Positions 1 through 10,349 of a DNA stretch of 64,000 bases are shown here, one piece after another. Both the position numbers and the translations under genes were made by a program. The stretch is from Saprospiraceae bacterium. Lineage in GTDB: Bacteria; Bacteroidota; Bacteroidia; Chitinophagales; Saprospiraceae. Every line of letters begins with the position of its first letter. Position 1 is the first letter of the stretch. A model generated the notes under the pieces. That model was not told the DNA's origin and searched no databases. It was given only the letters and a program-made list of their open reading frames with translations. The stretch spans positions 1-64,000 of the forward strand of contig JALHOZ010000007.1 of the NCBI GenBank assembly GCA_022842725.1, written 5' to 3'.

Positions 1-27
1 GTAGAAAAAATTTAAATTTTTAACCCG

Positions 28-2010
28 TCAGATCATCCTCAAAGGTGGTTCACTTTGCTCCGGAATAGGTGGCTCAGTTTGGACCGGAATCGATGGTTCA
101 GTTTGACCGGAATATGCATTAGAGTGAGGAATTTGTTCAGTAAATGTATATTTAGTTTGTACTCTTGTGTTTACTCCAGCAGAAGCGACATCCCACCAAT
201 TGTATGAAACAATGGAATAACCTTCTGGAGTCATCCATTTGTGATGTTCTAAGTCAAATGTAACTTTTCTACCATAAAAATCTTCTACCTCTAAATAAAA
301 GACTCCTTCTGCTCTTTTATAATCTCCATCTCGTAATTGATCCCTAATCAAAGCTGTATTAATGTCTTCCCAACCTAAAATTGATCTTGTTGAACGTACG
401 ACAATAATTGTACCGTCTGAATTATATTTCTCCTTAAAAGCATTTTCATAAATTTTCAATGGTATTTTTACCATTTTTCTTAGCTCAGGATTTTCATTGA
501 GTAATTCATATTTTGATAGATCAACATTTTCAAAAAATAAATTTGCTTGATAAAGGTCTTTGCCAAATATAAATAATACAACACTTATATCGTCATTTAT
601 ATTTTGTGCGACTAATGGTAATGTACTTGGAAAAAAAACTCCAGATTTATTTGTAATGAAATAATCTGGATTAAATTCAAGCAATTTTTCCTTTGTTAAA
701 AATCTTCTATTTTCTTTATCAAAATAAAAAGTATCTAACATTGTTCTAACACTTTCTTCCCTTGTCCACAATCCTCTTTTTGTAGAAAACAATCTAAATT
801 CTGCTTTAGCCAGTGGGGGTAGAGCAAAGACATTTTCATCGAATTTCTCTATTTTTTCAAACGTACTGATCATTTCAGAATAACAATCATTCGGACTATC
901 ATAACATATGGTGGCAGCATTGATTAAATTCTTTATGTTCTTTTCAACCTTGGTATTTTCACTAATAAGGCTTTCCAATCTGCTAGTATTACCTTTATTA
1001 TTTTCCAGCAATCGAGATAATTGTATTGAATATAAATACTGTTTATCAAATTCCATTGAAATTTTTTCTCTAGCATTTTTTATTATTTTAGTTAGTTCTT
1101 TGAAATCATTTGGGTAAATACCAGCAGAATTTATATGTGAAAGATTATATGATATTGGTGATGGCCCGGGTATTGCTTCACTACCTAATTGCGACGGAAA
1201 CCCATCTACTGTGTTTGATGCATATCTTATTGCATTCGAAATTAATTCAGTACATTTGGTTATATCACCTAAAGTACATTCTACAAATTTAATATTATCT
1301 CCACTTGCTGATCCAAAAACTTGAGTTAATTTTGAAATATCACCTCCAACTTGCATACCTATAATTGTTATTTTAGAATTTCTTGATATTTCTTTAGATG
1401 CTAGCTCTAATGAAGCACTTGCACCATACAATGGTCCGCTTATGCTAAAATTAGCTTTAAATTTTGATAATTCCTCTTTAGACTGAAAATCAATTCGAAT
1501 AGAAAAGAATAATTTACCCCCATATGTAATTTCATTAACATAATAGTCACCACACGTATTATTCCAGCGCTCAAAATTATTTTCAAGTTGTTTGCCAAGT
1601 TCAGTTTTTTTAGTTAGTTCTAATTTTTTTGATTGAAATTGATAATTTGAAACCCAAATTGTTGAAATTGAATATTCTGTACCTATAGATTTTTTAAAAA
1701 AATCCACAGAAGCTTTTCCTGAATAAACTCCAAATTTAGCTCGAGCATTAGCAGAAAGACCTAACTCCTTTTTAAGCTGTAGCTCATTTGAAATTTGATT
1801 GAAAGCAAATGTTGCTTGGGTTGAGCCAGTAGAAACTATTTGACCTGTAATACAGCTTTGTCCTATAAAAGATTCCATATTTGAATTATATGCACTACCT
1901 AAAACTACACCTTCAACTGCTGTCAAGGCACTTACTTCCAAATTTTGGGCATTTATTTTTGTAATCAATAAAAATAGACTTAACGAAGTTATAATTTTAT
2001 AAATATTCAT
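28..2010 (-). CDS. secreted MACPF-like protein with an IS-derived C-terminal tail
   Basis: The protein has 660 residues and starts with a clear signal peptide (about 1-21, ending INA-QN), so it is exported. Around residue 152 it has CGDYY, six residues, then GG. This matches the spacing of the membrane-attack-complex/perforin (MACPF) signature (Y/F-G-T/S-H-Y/F, six residues, G-G), with the usual His replaced by Tyr. The flanking stretch alternates hydrophobic residues like a beta-strand, and an Ala/Ser-rich segment follows, as expected for a pore-forming fold. The middle (about 300-380) is helical. The last 25 residues are a Pro/Glu/Gln-rich repeat encoded by 23-24 bp DNA repeats that look like the end of an IS21-type element, so the natural C-terminus was probably replaced. 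Pore formation is inferred. It sits at the downstream end of a defence island. Confidence 0.5.
   Translation of the reverse strand: MNIYKIITSLSLFLLITKINAQNLEVSALTAVEGVVLGSAYNSNMESFIGQSCITGQIVSTGSTQATFAFNQISNELQLKKELGLSANARAKFGVYSGKASVDFFKKSIGTEYSISTIWVSNYQFQSKKLELTKKTELGKQLENNFERWNNTCGDYYVNEITYGGKLFFSIRIDFQSKEELSKFKANFSISGPLYGASASLELASKEISRNSKITIIGMQVGGDISKLTQVFGSASGDNIKFVECTLGDITKCTELISNAIRYASNTVDGFPSQLGSEAIPGPSPISYNLSHINSAGIYPNDFKELTKIIKNAREKISMEFDKQYLYSIQLSRLLENNKGNTSRLESLISENTKVEKNIKNLINAATICYDSPNDCYSEMISTFEKIEKFDENVFALPPLAKAEFRLFSTKRGLWTREESVRTMLDTFYFDKENRRFLTKEKLLEFNPDYFITNKSGVFFPSTLPLVAQNINDDISVVLFIFGKDLYQANLFFENVDLSKYELLNENPELRKMVKIPLKIYENAFKEKYNSDGTIIVVRSTRSILGWEDINTALIRDQLRDGDYKRAEGVFYLEVEDFYGRKVTFDLEHHKWMTPEGYSIVSYNWWDVASAGVNTRVQTKYTFTEQIPHSNAYSGQTEPSIPVQTEPPIPEQSEPPLRMI
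44..114 (+). repeat. three tandem 23-24 bp repeats like IS21-family terminal repeats
   Basis: Three units start at 44, 68 and 92. They share the form GGTGG-TTCA-TTTG followed by CCGGAAT. IS21-family elements carry multiple short repeats of this kind at their ends as transposase-binding sites, and this TTTG/CCGGAAT type is familiar from Bacteroidota. No transposase gene is visible here, so any IS body must lie left of the window. The repeats are read through, on the minus strand, as the C-terminal tail of the MACPF-like gene. Assignment to IS21 rests on recall of the motif. Confidence 0.5.
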
Positions 2011-2138
2011 TTTTTTTTATTTTTTTTTGACAAATTCAGGTCTAAATCTTTAAGTTCCTGTTGAATTTGATTACTAAATTTGATTTAAAATGATCATAAT
2101 ATAGAATGGATTTAAAATATAATTTTTTGTATCTGATT

Positions 2139-2912
2139 TTAATTTCCCCTTGTAAAACATGCTTCATTATCAACGGAATAACTACCATTTTCTGATTCAG
2201 ATTCCTCGATGCAACCGCCAAATAAAGGAATTCTTGAGAAAATCTCATTTTCTACATCAAAGAAGTATACATGTTTCAAGTCCCTTTTAATTTCTGTAAT
2301 ATTTCCTCCATCACTAATTCTCCATTTTCCATCAACTTGATATTGGATGTAAAAGGGGTCGTCAATCATTTTAAACTGTGAATATGTTTTTTTATAATCT
2401 ATTATTACTTCTATTGATTTTTCAGGTGATAAAAGTGGGTTTTTTGTACCATAAAAAGTTTCTTTAATTTTATCAAATGCAGATTTACTTGTACCTCCTT
2501 CAATTTTGTTTTCCTTATTGATAACTCCTGTACCAACAATTATGCATCCCTTTATTTCTTCAGGCACATTTCCTTTATGAATTTGAATATATGTTCGCGG
2601 TTCTGTCCCCTTCAATTCAATTCTCCAAAACTCTAAACTAGTACGTTCATTTTTATCATATCTTAATGTTCCCCCATAGGTTCCATCGGGAATTGAACTG
2701 ATAAAGTATTCATTATTTCTCCAAGGCAATTCAAGTGTATGACCTATGAAAATACCGTTAATATACATTTCGCCAGTAATGGATTTGCTGTTAATGGTTG
2801 TCCTAACAATTTTGATGGTAAAGGCAGTTTGCCCTTGAATAAAAATAGGAAAAAACATCCATATTAGTATGTAAATTTTTCCAAAACAACGAGTGGTTAG
2901 AAACTTTTTCAT
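2139..2912 (-). CDS. exported DUF5675-family protein
   Basis: The protein has 257 residues with an N-terminal hydrophobic segment (about 12-28), so it is exported or membrane-anchored. The body has the hallmarks of DUF5675: LELPWRNN, then IPDGTY, then IQIHKGN and a GCIIVG block (about residues 80-150). DUF5675 proteins often occur with phage or toxin-type loci and have no settled function; the conserved His/Gly blocks suggest a small catalytic domain. The C-terminal 100 residues are specific to this protein. It lies 128 bp upstream of the MACPF-like gene on the same strand, so the two may be co-transcribed. The family call is good; the function is unknown. Confidence 0.65.
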   Translation of the reverse strand: MKKFLTTRCFGKIYILIWMFFPIFIQGQTAFTIKIVRTTINSKSITGEMYINGIFIGHTLELPWRNNEYFISSIPDGTYGGTLRYDKNERTSLEFWRIELKGTEPRTYIQIHKGNVPEEIKGCIIVGTGVINKENKIEGGTSKSAFDKIKETFYGTKNPLLSPEKSIEVIIDYKKTYSQFKMIDDPFYIQYQVDGKWRISDGGNITEIKRDLKHVYFFDVENEIFSRIPLFGGCIEESESENGSYSVDNEACFTRGN

Positions 2913-3053
2913 TTGATTAATTTTTGTTAATTTTAAATGATTTTGAATAACTAATTGGTCTTTAATTTATATTTTATTATTGCAACTTTTATATTTATTT
3001 TCTTTAAGGGTAAAAAACGAAATTGTTCAAAAATATTTGTAGCAATTTAAACT

Positions 3054-4751
3054 TTAATTTTCATTTTCTTCAAATTCTTCAATATCTTCATATTGCTCCA
3101 AAGGCTTGTCTGATTTTTGGATTATTATTCTTTTTCCGATTTCATCACTAATAGCACTTATTCGATTTTCAAAGAATTTACCATAATCATCATTCCAAAT
3201 ACCAAATTCTTCTAAATCGCCGATTAAATGGGTTTTCATAGTGTCATTTAATTGTGTGTTATGGTTTTTGAAGTTGCGCATGTATTTTGATGGGGCTTTT
3301 GCCCTTATTGTGTTCTTGTTCAAATAACCATCAACAATTGTAATATTTGCAATATGATTCACTTGCCATCCTTCCCATTCAGGTTGGTTCTTACGCATAA
3401 ATGCCTTTGGAAAAAAATGATGATAATTTTTTGATGTTGCTATTTTCAGCCAACTATTATCAATGTTTACATCTAAGTGATTATCAAAGGACTTAGGCTT
3501 ATGCATAGCAAACAGACATAAAATAGCCTTTATGAAAGAACGACCTGTTCCAAAATAACCTCGTTTGCGGATGAAATCTGGGGAATAATCCACCGCCCAT
3601 TCGTATTTTGGTTGTTCTTCGTTCAAAATTTTGTCAATCTTATCTATATCCTGAACCAATTTACTTTCTACTGAAGAAGAATATCTGAACCCAAGGGAAA
3701 CTCGCCAAAAGAAGTCAATTAATAAGCGTAGTTTTTCACCAGTTGGATTGTTAGGATGGTGATGGAAGAAATAAGCAAAAGGTACTATTAAGGTATTGTA
3801 AGGTAGTAAACGTGAAACAGGAATGCCATAACTTCTAAAAAAATCTACACTGCTCTTTATTGCACTTACTGCGACATCCCATGTTTTAATAAATTCTTGC
3901 TTGTCTAGTTTTAAAATCGTTTTACGTTTACACTCTCTTGCAAGCATTAATGAAATAAGTTGAAGCACATTGGCGGAAGAAATAGTGTCAAACTTTGAAG
4001 GCTCCAAATCATCAACCAACTCCTGAAATTTTTCATACAAATCAAAGTCCCTTTTTTGATCGTAGGTTTTAGCACCCATTATTTCAAAAAGTGATAAATC
4101 CTTACCACCAACATTCAACCGTGTAAATACTTCAGTTGCCACATCTATTTCAGCATCTTTTAAATTGATCCCTTTAAATTGATAGCCTTGCAAGATTTCC
4201 TTATAGCGATCTATTTTGTCATGGAATTGATCAGAATAGGTATTGTAAATCACTTTCCCTTTTTCAAACATCAAATCAGTCAGTTTGATTGTAGTTCCTT
4301 CAGTTTTTCCCGAAATATCCACAATTACTATGCTCTCATCATTTGCTGCACTTAGATCTACAAAGATTTTCGAAAAATCTTCTTTCTTTCCATTATCTCG
4401 TTCAATAGTTTCTCCTTTTAAAGCTGCAAAAAGTGAAGTGATTCGTTGCTGACCGTCAAGAACATAATTAACAAATTCGCCCTCTTTAGGTTCAGGGAGT
4501 TCAATGTTACCAACATTTCTAATAGATCGAAGCCGTTCGTTTGTACGCCAATATATAAAGGTGCCAATTGGGTAACCTTTTAATATACTGTCAATTAATC
4601 GGGCAGATAATCCCAATTCCCAGACAAACTGTCGTTGAAATTGTGGTATTTTAATTTGACCTGTTTCAATCTCATTAAGCAAGGTCGTGTACTTTTTATC
4701 TCCGTTTTCTAAATTAGCCACATTTATGAAAATTTTGGTATTATGCTTCAA
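3054..4751 (-). CDS. DUF262 / HNH-like (GmrSD-type) protein, probable nucleotide-dependent restriction factor
   Basis: The protein has 565 residues. The N-terminal half is DUF262: IPQFQRQFVW near residue 35, PIGTFIYWR near 61, and the signature DGQQR near 97, which in GmrS/BrxU-type proteins belongs to a ParB-like NTPase site. Near residue 443 there is HHFFPKAF followed by NHIANITIV and a further Asn, an arrangement like the HNH-type nuclease of DUF1524/GmrD. This gives the single-chain GmrSD layout known for restriction of modified phage DNA. It follows the restriction operon by 63 bp beyond the small membrane gene and is on the same strand, so it belongs to the island. The target (modified DNA) is inferred from the family. 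Confidence 0.75.
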   Translation of the reverse strand: MKHNTKIFINVANLENGDKKYTTLLNEIETGQIKIPQFQRQFVWELGLSARLIDSILKGYPIGTFIYWRTNERLRSIRNVGNIELPEPKEGEFVNYVLDGQQRITSLFAALKGETIERDNGKKEDFSKIFVDLSAANDESIVIVDISGKTEGTTIKLTDLMFEKGKVIYNTYSDQFHDKIDRYKEILQGYQFKGINLKDAEIDVATEVFTRLNVGGKDLSLFEIMGAKTYDQKRDFDLYEKFQELVDDLEPSKFDTISSANVLQLISLMLARECKRKTILKLDKQEFIKTWDVAVSAIKSSVDFFRSYGIPVSRLLPYNTLIVPFAYFFHHHPNNPTGEKLRLLIDFFWRVSLGFRYSSSVESKLVQDIDKIDKILNEEQPKYEWAVDYSPDFIRKRGYFGTGRSFIKAILCLFAMHKPKSFDNHLDVNIDNSWLKIATSKNYHHFFPKAFMRKNQPEWEGWQVNHIANITIVDGYLNKNTIRAKAPSKYMRNFKNHNTQLNDTMKTHLIGDLEEFGIWNDDYGKFFENRISAISDEIGKRIIIQKSDKPLEQYEDIEEFEENEN

Positions 4752-4814
4752 AGATAAAAATAATTCTATAATTATTATGTACTAATTGAATATTCAAAAA
4801 AAAAAGAAAATATT

Positions 4815-5471
4815 TTATCTTCCAAACCAATCTAAACTCCTTTCATAGACTGGCATTTTATTATTATATACATCACAAAAATCAATGACAATTTTATAAT
4901 TTGAAAGTTTTTTTCGAATGATTTCTCTGTCACTTCCAGGGTATCCAAATCCTTCTGTGTATGGAGTTTCATAATTTAATAACTCAAATTCTTCATTTGG
5001 GGATAAAACGATATTATTTAAGTTTCCAGAATAATTAGAGTATATTCCTTCTATTTCTGGTAACAGTTCATAAATACTTAAACATTCTGTATCTCCTTCC
5101 AAATTAATGAGCCTGTAATTTGTTATTATTAACGGGCCATTACCTTTATTTACCATAAATATTCTGACTTGTGTTTCGGAATCCATAAAACCTACATGTA
5201 ATAAAGGTCGTTGTTTTTGTTGATCCAATTTTATATTTGCAACAGTTCTTTCTTCTGAAAACACTCCAAGCATATAGGTAACTATGACACCAATAAGAGC
5301 AATTAAAGGCATAAATGTGCCATTTAAATAATCACCAAATTGCCCCCAAACTTCTGTGTCAGTTGAAAGCGATGAGCCGTTAAATTTAAATAAATAAAAA
5401 CCTAATGGTACTATAAGTAATAATATTAAACAAAAAAATACCACGTTTTTTTTGCACGAATTCATACACAA
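4815..5471 (-). CDS. small two-helix membrane protein of the defence island
   Basis: The protein has 218 residues with two transmembrane segments, about 9-30 and 53-70. The stretch between them contains WGQFGDYLNGTF, a motif seen in membrane proteins annotated as putative phage abortive-infection factors. The remaining C-terminal 140 residues are soluble and probably beta-rich. It starts 19 bp after hsdR and precedes the DUF262 gene, so it is likely translated from the same message. It may be a membrane effector or an anchor for the neighbouring restriction factor; no catalytic motif is visible, and the abortive-infection link rests only on the short motif and the context. Confidence 0.45.
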   Translation of the reverse strand: MCMNSCKKNVVFFCLILLLIVPLGFYLFKFNGSSLSTDTEVWGQFGDYLNGTFMPLIALIGVIVTYMLGVFSEERTVANIKLDQQKQRPLLHVGFMDSETQVRIFMVNKGNGPLIITNYRLINLEGDTECLSIYELLPEIEGIYSNYSGNLNNIVLSPNEEFELLNYETPYTEGFGYPGSDREIIRKKLSNYKIVIDFCDVYNNKMPVYERSLDWFGR

Positions 5472-5490
5472 TTATTTTTGCTTTTCATTT

Positions 5491-8400
5491 TTACGGTTCC
5501 GCAGCCAAACTTATATCATCATCCGGATATTCATAATCCCCCTTTAAAGACAACTGATCGGCCAATAACTTAGCTTGTTCAATAACTGTTTCTGTTGCTT
5601 TAATCTCCATGTCAGGTGGATATCCATGCTTACGAAGTATTTTTTTAACAGCAATTCGCATTTTAGCTTGTACATTTTCACGGACGGTCCAATCTATACT
5701 TGTATTTTTTCTTACAGTATCAACTAATTCCCGGGCAATATGACGTAACACTTCATCTCCTAAAATCGCCACCGCCGTATTACTAACTTCTAAGGCTGAG
5801 TAAAATGCATACTCTCTAAAATCAAGGCCTAGGTCTTCTCCTTTTTTATCTGCCTCTCTGATGGATCTTCCGAGATTAATTAATTCTTCTATTACCTGCG
5901 CAGATGTGATAAGGTTGTTTTGGTAGTTGCGAACTGCACTTTCTAACATTTCTGAGAATTTCTTGCTTTGTACCAGGTTGGTTTTTTGCCGGGTTTTTAT
6001 CTCATCATTGAGCAACTTTTTTAGCAATTCGAGTGCAAGGTTTTTATGTTGCATTCCTTTAATTTCTGCCATAAACTCATCTGATAGAATAGAAATATCT
6101 GGCTTCTTTATTCCGGCTGCATCAAAAATATCTACCACTTCATCTGCAACCACCGCATCTGAAAGGATTTGCTTAATGGCTGTTTCTATTTCTTCATCAC
6201 TTTTTGTTTTACCGCTTTGAGTAACTTTTACTATTCGTGCCTTGATGGCTTGGAACAAGCCTACTTCATCTCTAATATCTATTGTATAAGGATGTGGCAC
6301 TGAAATGGCGAAAGCCTTTGAAAGTGCCGTTACAGCATTGATGTATCTTTCTTTTCCATTTTCTAATCCCAATATATAGTTGGCAGCCTGAATTGGGAAA
6401 TACAATTTTTCTTTTGGCGAAACCCCAAAGAAACTTTTATAATCGAAACCTTTTGGCTGAGATTTGTCGATAGGTTGTTCTGAAAACATTTGAGCTGCTA
6501 CTTCATACTTTCCCATCATGACTTCTGCTGCTTCATCCTGGTCAAAAGCGGGTTTGCCTTTACCACCGCTTTCTGTGTAAACAGAAAGGGCTTTTTTGAG
6601 GTCTGTTGCAATGCCGATATAATCAACTACCAAACCGCCTTCTTTGTCTTTATACACTCTATTTACTCTTGCTATGGCTTGCATCAGGTTATGGCCTTTC
6701 ATTGGCTTGTCAATGTAAAGGGTATGCAATGCAGGTGCATCAAAACCTGTTAGCCACATATCTCTTACAATGGCTAATTTGAGGCTGTCTTTGGGGTCTT
6801 TTAATCTTTCTCCTAATGCTTTTCTTCGGGGCTTGTTTCTTACGTGGGGTTGAAATGGTAAAGGATCTGATGAAGAACCTGTCATTACTACTTTTATCAC
6901 ACCTTCGGCATCATCATCACTGTGCCATTCGGGTTTTATTTTTACAATAGCACTGTATAAGTCCACACAAATTCTGCGGCTCATACATACAATCATCGCT
7001 TTGCCATCTAAAACAGCATTACGACTTTCAAAATGGGTTACAATATCTTGGGCAATAAGGGCAATTCGTTTTGGGTTGCCCACTATGGCTTCCAGTCTTG
7101 CCCACTTTGCTTTTAGTTTTTGGCGGTCTGTTAATTCTTCACTTTCTGTAAGTTCTTCAAACTCTGCATCTACTCTTGGCTTTTCTTCTTCTTTGAGATT
7201 GATTTTAGCTAAACGATTTTCGTAGAAAATTCGAACAGTTGCTCCATCTTCTACCGCTTGCTGAATGTCATATACATCAATATAATCACCAAAAACGGCC
7301 TGTGTGTTCTTGTCAGTATTTTCAATGGGTGTTCCAGTAAAACCAATAAATGAGGCATTAGGCAAAGCATCTCTCATATGTTTGGCGAAGCCATCCATAA
7401 AATCATATTGGCTGCGGTGTGCTTCGTCTGCTATGACTACAATGTTTCTGCGCTCCGATAATTGCTCGTATTGACCTTTTATGTTTTTGGTTTTGCCATC
7501 TCCTAAATCAATTTTTTCTTCTATTTCCGGCAAGAACTTTTGAATCGTTGTAAACACTATTCCACCTGATGAAACGGACAATAGACTTTTTAAATGGTCT
7601 CTGTTTTCTGCCTGTACAGGGGTTTGTCTTAATAAATCCTGACTGGCTGAGAAGGTATCAAACAACTGGTCGTCTAAGTCATTTCTATCTGTCAAGACTA
7701 CCAATGTGGGGTTATTGAGAGCTAATACCAATTTGCCTGCATAGAATACCATACTCAAACTTTTACCACTACCCTGAGTGTGCCAAATTACCCCTGCCCT
7801 TTGGTCTCCGTTGTCTGCTGTTGCTCTTTTGGTGGTTTCTAATGCTTTGTTAACTGCAAAATATTGATGGTAGCGCGGTACTATTTTGGTGATTTGGTCT
7901 TTGTTTTGGTGGAATATGGTAAAGTGCCTAACCAAGTCTAATAGCACTGACTTGTTGAGCATCCCTTTTGCCATTACTTCCATTTGAGGGATATTCTCGT
8001 CTGCAACGAGTGTGCCGTCAATAGATTTCCAAGGCACAAAGAATTGTTTGGGAGCTGTAAGCGAACCATATAAAGCATCCCAACCATCAGAAGCTATGAG
8101 CATAACATTGTACTGAAATAAAGATGGAATGGCTTGTTTGTAGGTTTGCAATTGATTGAATGCTGATTGGATAGTAGCGTTTTCGTCTGTGGCGTTTTTG
8201 AGTTCTATGACTACCAAAGGCAAACCGTTTACAAACAAAATCACATCAGGTCGTTTGTTGGTATTGCCTTCAACGACGTTAAACTGATTAACAACTAAAA
8301 ACTCATTATTGCTTGGGTTTTCATAATCAATCAGCCATACTTTATCACCGGCTATTCTATCGCCCTTCCGGTATTCTATTTCTACGCCATCTGTAAGGTA

Positions 8401-8673
8401 TTTATGAAAAGTATAGTTGTTTTGGAATAAGTTAGGACTATCAGAACGCAAAACTTTACGCAAGGCTTCTTCTTGGGCTTCGTATGGTATGTTTTTATTG
8501 AATTTTGATATGGCTGCCTGTAAGCGATTTTTTAGAATAACTTCATTGTATGCTCTCTCTGGTGCTGTTCCTTCGGGGGAAATGAATACACCGTTAATAT
8601 AATGGTAGCCTAATTCAATAAACTCCTGAATGATTACTTGCTCTATGTGGTCTTCTGATATTACTGCTGCCAT
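5491..8673 (-). CDS. hsdR: type I restriction enzyme, R subunit
   Basis: The protein has 1060 residues, the normal size for HsdR. The nuclease domain carries RPDVILF then VVIELKN (around residue 156), the PD-(D/E)XK core that cuts DNA. The translocase follows: Walker A in TQGSGKS near 301, DEAH near 417, FTGTP in motif III, and a second RecA domain ending in a motif like QAIARVNR. The C-terminal region (after about 700) is helical and docks on HsdM/HsdS. It acts with HsdM and HsdS to cleave unmethylated DNA away from the recognition site. The gene begins 9 bp after darG, so expression is coupled to the toxin-antitoxin pair. All catalytic motifs look intact. Confidence 0.95.
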   Translation of the reverse strand: MAAVISEDHIEQVIIQEFIELGYHYINGVFISPEGTAPERAYNEVILKNRLQAAISKFNKNIPYEAQEEALRKVLRSDSPNLFQNNYTFHKYLTDGVEIEYRKGDRIAGDKVWLIDYENPSNNEFLVVNQFNVVEGNTNKRPDVILFVNGLPLVVIELKNATDENATIQSAFNQLQTYKQAIPSLFQYNVMLIASDGWDALYGSLTAPKQFFVPWKSIDGTLVADENIPQMEVMAKGMLNKSVLLDLVRHFTIFHQNKDQITKIVPRYHQYFAVNKALETTKRATADNGDQRAGVIWHTQGSGKSLSMVFYAGKLVLALNNPTLVVLTDRNDLDDQLFDTFSASQDLLRQTPVQAENRDHLKSLLSVSSGGIVFTTIQKFLPEIEEKIDLGDGKTKNIKGQYEQLSERRNIVVIADEAHRSQYDFMDGFAKHMRDALPNASFIGFTGTPIENTDKNTQAVFGDYIDVYDIQQAVEDGATVRIFYENRLAKINLKEEEKPRVDAEFEELTESEELTDRQKLKAKWARLEAIVGNPKRIALIAQDIVTHFESRNAVLDGKAMIVCMSRRICVDLYSAIVKIKPEWHSDDDAEGVIKVVMTGSSSDPLPFQPHVRNKPRRKALGERLKDPKDSLKLAIVRDMWLTGFDAPALHTLYIDKPMKGHNLMQAIARVNRVYKDKEGGLVVDYIGIATDLKKALSVYTESGGKGKPAFDQDEAAEVMMGKYEVAAQMFSEQPIDKSQPKGFDYKSFFGVSPKEKLYFPIQAANYILGLENGKERYINAVTALSKAFAISVPHPYTIDIRDEVGLFQAIKARIVKVTQSGKTKSDEEIETAIKQILSDAVVADEVVDIFDAAGIKKPDISILSDEFMAEIKGMQHKNLALELLKKLLNDEIKTRQKTNLVQSKKFSEMLESAVRNYQNNLITSAQVIEELINLGRSIREADKKGEDLGLDFREYAFYSALEVSNTAVAILGDEVLRHIARELVDTVRKNTSIDWTVRENVQAKMRIAVKKILRKHGYPPDMEIKATETVIEQAKLLADQLSLKGDYEYPDDDISLAAEP

Positions 8674-8682
8674 GTTTTCTCA

Positions 8683-9711
8683 TTACATTCTTTCTAAGTG
8701 AGAAATGGCTTTTGAAATGTGGTGTGGGTTTGCAAATAAGTTTTTCTTACGGTCACTCCAATTTTCGATTTCTCTTATGATTACATTTTCTTCTAATGAA
8801 TCTACCTTGATAGATATAAAATCAACTGTGGAAAGTAATTCCAATGCAAAATTTGAATAATACCCTGCTAAAAATGTCTTGGTCCTGTTTGTGATCTCCA
8901 ATAATGATTTGTCAGAATGATCTCTTAAATATTGCAAAACATCGGCTTCTGCATCCATCAGTAGGTTGAGTTCTTCGAATGGTTTAGAATCTTTAGAGCT
9001 GTAACCCATGAGATAACTACCATTCAGATAATACATTACATGCTTTACTTTTCCTGAATACGGCCCATAAAAATTAGGTTCAAATTTTAGTTTGAAAATA
9101 TCTTTTGCCCCAAATTTTTGTAAAAAATATGCTACCTTCTCACTTGCAAACTCAGATACAAACTCACCATTTCTGACTAAATCATACAAAACTGCTAATA
9201 ACATGGCTCTCGCAGGTGTGAGTGGTACTCTCTCCTTTTTCAGGATTTCTACAATGTGGGCATTAGGCTCAAAAATGATAACCTCACAATCTATATCGCT
9301 CAGGTGATGAAGAATCATTTCTTTGACTCTGTGCCATTCCAATCCACCATTTCCTGCCCCCAAAGGTGGCAAAGCAATGGATTTGACATTGTACTGATGT
9401 ATGACTTTGATTAATGCGAGAAGCCCTGCTTCGATATAGCTGTACTCTGATGGTTTTCGCCAGGATGTCTTGGTGGGAAAATTGATAATGATCTTATCTC
9501 CATAAATTAAAGAAGAATCTTTTGTTACAAATAGCTTACCTATAGTTACTGATCCTTCTTTGCAAGCCTTACTGTATTCCTTAAAATTGTGTGGAAATAA
9601 ATTTTTAAATTGTAAAGCAATACCTTTTCCCATGATACCATCTGTATTGACGGTATTGACAATGGCTTCTGTATTTGCTTCAAATATATTTCCTACTATA
9701 AATTGTATCAT
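8683..9711 (-). CDS. darG: DarG-type macrodomain antitoxin
   Basis: The protein has 342 residues. The N-terminal 155 residues form a macrodomain: IVGNIFEANTEAIVNTVN, then GKGIALQF, and later PPLGAGNGGLEW, the usual ADP-ribose-binding loops. The C-terminal half is the helical DarG extension that binds and blocks DarT. In characterised DarTG pairs the macrodomain removes the ADP-ribose that DarT puts on DNA. It starts 3 bp after darT and ends 9 bp before hsdR, so it is inside the restriction operon. The length is normal for DarG. Confidence 0.88.
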   Translation of the reverse strand: MIQFIVGNIFEANTEAIVNTVNTDGIMGKGIALQFKNLFPHNFKEYSKACKEGSVTIGKLFVTKDSSLIYGDKIIINFPTKTSWRKPSEYSYIEAGLLALIKVIHQYNVKSIALPPLGAGNGGLEWHRVKEMILHHLSDIDCEVIIFEPNAHIVEILKKERVPLTPARAMLLAVLYDLVRNGEFVSEFASEKVAYFLQKFGAKDIFKLKFEPNFYGPYSGKVKHVMYYLNGSYLMGYSSKDSKPFEELNLLMDAEADVLQYLRDHSDKSLLEITNRTKTFLAGYYSNFALELLSTVDFISIKVDSLEENVIIREIENWSDRKKNLFANPHHISKAISHLERM

Positions 9712-9714
9712 GGC

Positions 9715-10338
9715 TTAAAAATAATAATTTTGGTTGACAATGATTATATTTTTATCAATATTTAATTTTACCAAATCAGATTTGGCTTTTTCATTAAAGA
9801 CTACATATCCACGTATAGCACTGTAAGGAATATCTTCCCCTACTAGAAACTCAGCTTCTTTTCGTCTTTTCAGATCAGTATCAGTAACGCTGTTCCACCA
9901 TTTGACTTTTGTGGCATTAAAATCTACAATTGTTTCTATATTCATAATATCTGATGAAGTAAAAAAGTCGCTCAAGTCACTGTTTGCATGCCCATTAGAA
10001 AAAATAAAATCTAAATGGTGATCGATCATTTCCTGTACGGATGTAATACAATAAACGATATTTGCTGCATCGGTAGCATTAATGCCATTCCAACCTTTTT
10101 GCATCACAATTAACATCGGGGTTCTTACCCCAAAATAAAAAGGAATGTAATCACCAAGTAGTTTTCCATTGGGAAGTAATTTTGTATTTCTAGAAGTTAT
10201 CAAACTCCCATCTCCAATAGGTACATAATTAGGGTTTGCGTTTTCAGAATTGCGATGTGTAATTCCAAAACTTAAAATATGACTTATATTCTCAATATGC
10301 GTCATCCTGAATAGATAAATCTTATTAAAATCCGGCAT
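9715..10338 (-). CDS. darT: DarT-type DNA ADP-ribosyltransferase toxin (DUF4433)
   Basis: The protein has 207 residues, the normal size for DarT. Family landmarks are seen in order: YLFRMTHIENISHIL at the start, NPNYVPIGD with following Arg, DYIPFYFG-R-PML, GHANS with a FFTSSD loop, and near residue 160 KRRKEAEFLV, which holds the catalytic Glu. The family attaches ADP-ribose to a base in single-stranded DNA and so blocks replication; here it would act as a toxin or phage-defence effector held by the adjacent DarG. It lies 11 bp after hsdS. The cluster order hsdS-darT-darG-hsdR is unusual and suggests capture of the pair into the restriction operon. Confidence 0.88.
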   Translation of the reverse strand: MPDFNKIYLFRMTHIENISHILSFGITHRNSENANPNYVPIGDGSLITSRNTKLLPNGKLLGDYIPFYFGVRTPMLIVMQKGWNGINATDAANIVYCITSVQEMIDHHLDFIFSNGHANSDLSDFFTSSDIMNIETIVDFNATKVKWWNSVTDTDLKRRKEAEFLVGEDIPYSAIRGYVVFNEKAKSDLVKLNIDKNIIIVNQNYYF

Positions 10339-10349
10339 AATTCTCCATT

